From: Pseudomonadota bacterium
GTDB lineage: Bacteria; Pseudomonadota; Alphaproteobacteria; Acetobacterales; Acetobacteraceae
Reading direction: 5' to 3'
Assembly: GCA_021819535.1 (NCBI GenBank)
Contig: JAKAQU010000116.1
Span: 1 to 8,278 of the forward strand
Length of the DNA stretch: 8,278 nt
Below the pieces are notes generated by a model. The model was not told the origin of the DNA, did not search any database, and saw nothing but the letters and a program-made list of their open reading frames with translations. This document shows, in pieces, positions 6,041 to 8,278 of the stretch. The translations under genes and the position numbers were made by a program. Position 1 is the stretch's first letter. The number at the start of each line of letters is the position of its first letter.

Positions 6041-6068
6041 CCTCGGTCGCGGGGCCTCGGTTGTGGGG
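6041..6068 (+). repeat. 14-bp tandem duplication after the Fnr gene
   Basis: CCTCGGTCGCGGGG (6041-6054) is followed directly by CCTCGGTTGTGGGG (6055-6068), differing at two positions. It lies just after the Fnr stop in a 190-base gap (6030-6219) that otherwise shows no gene. TTGACG at 6096-6101 resembles a -35, but no suitable -10 follows at normal spacing. No strong hairpin terminator is seen. Confidence 0.55.
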
Positions 6069-6119
6069 CCGGCAGTCGCTGGGTCGGGCGCGGGTTTGAC
6101 GCCGCGCGACGCGGACGCC

Positions 6120-6147
6120 ACAGTCATGACGCTACAGTCATAAGGTT
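6120..6147. repeat. Direct/inverted repeat cluster ACAGTCAT upstream of argD
   Basis: ACAGTCAT occurs at 6120-6127 and again at 6134-6141, a 14-base period. Within it GTCATGAC (6123-6130) is a perfect palindrome, and ATGAC (6126-6130) pairs with GTCAT (6137-6141) across six bases. It sits 73-100 bases before the argD start, where an operator would be expected. It does not match the ArgR box known from enterobacteria, so the regulator, if any, is unknown. Confidence 0.4.
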
Positions 6148-6219
6148 GCGCGGTTCGCGCCCATAAGCGGCATCGCCAACCGGAGTTTCCCATCAACCCA
6201 TGAACGGAACCAAGCTATC

Positions 6220-7410
6220 ATGATCGCCCCCCTGATGCCGACCTACAACCGCGCCGACCTCGCTTTCGTGCGGGGCGAGGGCGTCTGGCTGTATACGGCG
6301 GATGGGCGACGATTCCTCGATTTCGGCGCCGGCATCGCGACCTCCTCGCTCGGCCACAACCACCCCCACCTCGTCGCCGCGATCAGCGCGCAGGCGGGGC
6401 GGGTGATGCATGTCTCCAATCTCTATCGCGTGCCGGAAGCCGAGCGCCTCGCCGCGCGCCTGGTGGCGGCAAGCTTCGCCGACAGCGTGTTTTTCTGTAA
6501 TTCCGGCGCCGAGGCCAATGAAGGCATGGTCAAGATGATCCGCAAGACCATGGCCGAGACCGGGCAGCCCGAACGGTTTCGCATCATCTGCTTCGAGGGC
6601 GCGTTTCATGGCCGCACGCTCGCGATGCTCGCCGCGACCGGCAACGCCAAATACCTCGCCGGATTCGGCCCCTGCGTTCAGGGTTTCGATCACGTCCCGT
6701 TCAACGACATCGAAGCGGTGCGCCGCGCGATCGGCCCCGAGACCGCTGGCATCATCGTCGAACCGATCCAGGGCGAAGGCGGCATCCGCCCGGCGCGGCT
6801 GGAATTCCTGCGCATGTTGCGCGAAATTTGCGATGAGCACGGCCTCGTCCTCGGCATGGACGAGATCCAATCCGGCATGGGCCGTACCGGCAAACTCTTT
6901 GCCCATGAATGGGCCGGTATCGCGCCCGATGTCATGTCGCTCGCCAAGGGTATCGCCGGCGGCTTCCCGATGGGCGCCATTCTCGCCCGCGAGTGGGTCG
7001 CCAAGCACATGACCGCCGGCACGCATGGCACCACGTTCGGCGGCAATCCACTCGCCTGCGCCGCCGCCAATGCCGTGCTCGATGTCGTGCTCGCCTCCGG
7101 CTTCCTCGCTGGCGTTGAGCGCATCGGCGATCATTTGTGGGAGGCATTGTCCGCCGTCGTCGCCGATTTTCCAGAGATTTTCGAAGAGCTGCGCGGCGCC
7201 GGGCTGATGCTCGGCCTCAAATGCCGCATCCCGCAGGCGGAGGTGCAGCAGGCGTTGCTGAATGCCGGCCTGCTTGCCGTCAATGCCGGGGAAAACGTCG
7301 TGCGCTTCGTCCCGCCGCTGATCGTCTCGGCAGCGGAATGCGATCAGGCGGTGGCGATGATCCGCGCCGCCGCCCGCCATCTCACCCCGGCCAGCTCGGC
7401 GGCGGCGTGA
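6220..7410 (+). CDS. argD: Acetylornithine aminotransferase (class III, PLP-dependent)
   Basis: Cytoplasmic pyridoxal-phosphate enzyme that converts N-acetylglutamate-5-semialdehyde and glutamate to N-acetylornithine and 2-oxoglutarate in arginine synthesis; members often also act as succinyldiaminopimelate aminotransferase in lysine synthesis. At 396 residues it is full length. Key motifs are YLDFGAGIATSSLGHNHP-like sequence at 32-49, FCNSGAEANE (92-101), which binds the cofactor phosphate, FHGRT (129-133), the aspartate that holds the pyridine nitrogen in GMDEIQSGMGRTG (Asp214), the Schiff-base lysine Lys243 in LAKGIAGGFPMGA, and THGTTFGGNPL (268-278). The C-terminal RFVPPL (362-367) is typical. 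Start 6220 is chosen because conserved sequence begins by residue 5; an in-frame ATG at 6235 is the alternative. The Shine-Dalgarno is weak (GGAA at 6206-6209). The stop overlaps the argF start. ArgD and related 4-aminobutyrate aminotransferases look alike; adjacency to argF decides for ArgD. Confidence 0.94.
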   Translation: MIAPLMPTYNRADLAFVRGEGVWLYTADGRRFLDFGAGIATSSLGHNHPHLVAAISAQAGRVMHVSNLYRVPEAERLAARLVAASFADSVFFCNSGAEANEGMVKMIRKTMAETGQPERFRIICFEGAFHGRTLAMLAATGNAKYLAGFGPCVQGFDHVPFNDIEAVRRAIGPETAGIIVEPIQGEGGIRPARLEFLRMLREICDEHGLVLGMDEIQSGMGRTGKLFAHEWAGIAPDVMSLAKGIAGGFPMGAILAREWVAKHMTAGTHGTTFGGNPLACAAANAVLDVVLASGFLAGVERIGDHLWEALSAVVADFPEIFEELRGAGLMLGLKCRIPQAEVQQALLNAGLLAVNAGENVVRFVPPLIVSAAECDQAVAMIRAAARHLTPASSAAA

Positions 7411-8278
7411 TGACCACAGCCCTTTCGCGCCCGAGCACCCGGGACGCCGAGCACCCGGCTCCGCGCCATTTCCTCGATCTCCGTGATTTCGATGGCGCCA
7501 CCTTGCGCCAGATGCTCGATATCGCGGTCGGCTTCAAGCGCGCCGGCGCCTCGTCTCGCCCGCTCGCCGGCAAGACGCTGGCGCTGATTTTCGAAAAGCC
7601 GAGCACGCGCACGCGGGTCAGTTTCGAAGTCGCGATGCGCCAGCTCGGCGGCGATGTCGTCGTGCTGATGGGGAGCGAAATGCAGCTCGGCCGGGGCGAG
7701 ACACTGGCCGATACCGCCCGCGTCTTGTCGCGCTATGTCGATGCCATCATGCTCCGCACCGATCGTGCCGCGAAGCTCCACGAACTCGCGGCCCATGCCA
7801 GCGTGCCGGTGATCAACGGCCTCACCGAGTTGTCGCATCCCTGCCAGATCATGGCCGATGTCATGACGTTCGAGGCACATCGCGGCGCCATCGCCGGCCA
7901 GACCCTCGCCTGGTGCGGCGACGGCAATAACGTCGCCCGCAGCCTGATCGAGGCCGCGGTGCGGCTCGGCTTCACCTTGCGCCTCGCAACCCCGGCGTCC
8001 CTCGCACCACCCGCCGAAACGCTCGCCTGGGCGCGGGCCGAGGGCGGCGATATCGTGCTCACCGAGGATCCGCACGTAGCGGTTGCGGGCGCGCGGGCAG
8101 TGTTCACCGATACCTGGGTCAGCATGGCGGATAATGAGGCGGAAGCCCGCCGGCGTCTCCTCGCACCCTATCAGGTGACGCGCGCCCTGATGGGCGAGGC
8201 GGCGCCGGATGCGCTTTTTTTCCACTGCCTTCCCGCCCATCGCGGCGAGGAGGTGACGGAAGACATCATCGAATGGCC
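7410..8278 (+). CDS. argF: Ornithine carbamoyltransferase (3' end outside window)
   Basis: Cytoplasmic trimeric enzyme that transfers carbamoyl phosphate to ornithine to give citrulline. The window holds 289 codons; roughly 20 more residues are expected. Motifs are EKPSTRTR (62-69; STRTR binds carbamoyl phosphate), GGETxxDTARVLSRY-like sequence at 95-109, HPCQ (143-146), WCGDGNNVARS (168-178), TDTWVSM (233-239; Asp234 is in the ornithine-binding region) and the catalytic loop HCLPAHRGEEV (272-282), whose Cys273 binds ornithine; all are intact. The ATG overlaps the argD stop by one base (TGATG), so translation is probably coupled. About 17 residues (RPSTRDAEHPAP region) precede the usual PRHFLDLRDFD start, but no other in-frame start codon lies between, so the extension seems genuine. 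As a biosynthetic pair with ArgD, the catabolic arcB role is unlikely. Confidence 0.95.
   Translation, partial: MTTALSRPSTRDAEHPAPRHFLDLRDFDGATLRQMLDIAVGFKRAGASSRPLAGKTLALIFEKPSTRTRVSFEVAMRQLGGDVVVLMGSEMQLGRGETLADTARVLSRYVDAIMLRTDRAAKLHELAAHASVPVINGLTELSHPCQIMADVMTFEAHRGAIAGQTLAWCGDGNNVARSLIEAAVRLGFTLRLATPASLAPPAETLAWARAEGGDIVLTEDPHVAVAGARAVFTDTWVSMADNEAEARRRLLAPYQVTRALMGEAAPDALFFHCLPAHRGEEVTEDIIEW
7431..7458 (+). repeat. Direct repeat inside the argF N-terminal extension
   Basis: CCGAGCACCCGG occurs at 7431-7442 and 7447-7458, a 16-base period. Because 16 is not a multiple of three, the copies encode different residues. The duplication falls exactly in the non-conserved extension between the start and the first family residues, so it may have created that extension. 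Confidence 0.5.

Noticed and set aside
6193..7380. A 395-codon minus-strand frame opposite argD
   Set aside because: It covers the gene almost exactly in antisense and contains His/Asp/Arg-rich low-complexity sequence; argD on the plus strand has every catalytic motif.

Overview
The window reads as chromosomal DNA from a GC-rich alphaproteobacterium. The gene content and neighbourhood (argD followed directly by argF, and a liv-type ABC operon with ATGA overlaps) would fit Rhodospirillales/Acetobacteraceae. That assignment is an inference from gene style, not from a marker gene. Most genes are ordinary, recognisable families, and I did not find a clear undescribed multi-gene system. The more interesting material lies in the short intergenic regions and at gene starts.

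Positions 1-4059 hold a plus-strand branched-chain amino acid (HAAT/Liv) ABC transporter operon: the C-terminal part of the periplasmic binding protein, then livH, livM, livG and livF. The genes are tightly packed. LivH and LivM form the membrane channel, LivG and LivF are the ATPases, and the binding protein delivers the substrate in the periplasm. The exact substrate (Leu/Ile/Val, another amino acid, an amide or urea) cannot be read from the sequence.

Positions 4060-5273 are a small accessory patch. A 73-residue single-pass membrane protein on the minus strand faces livF tail to tail. Divergent from it is a short AlkA-type DNA-3-methyladenine glycosylase. Its start sits in four tandem 15-bp repeats, and three of them end in an in-frame ATG preceded by a GGGGA purine run. 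The shared upstream region carries palindromes and a plausible minus-strand promoter.

Positions 5274-6029 encode a Crp/Fnr regulator with a C-x2-C-x7-C cluster motif and an FNR-type recognition helix, so it is probably an oxygen-sensing 4Fe-4S regulator. Its 3' half is markedly AT-rich compared with everything around it. A perfect 10-bp inverted repeat lies about 100 bp upstream of its start.

Positions 6030-6219 are a repeat-containing intergenic region. Positions 6220-8278 hold the arginine biosynthesis pair argD and argF, whose stop and start codons share a base. argF runs off the end of the window just past its conserved HCLPAHRGEE motif. ArgD makes N-acetylornithine, and ArgF uses the ornithine derived from it to make citrulline.
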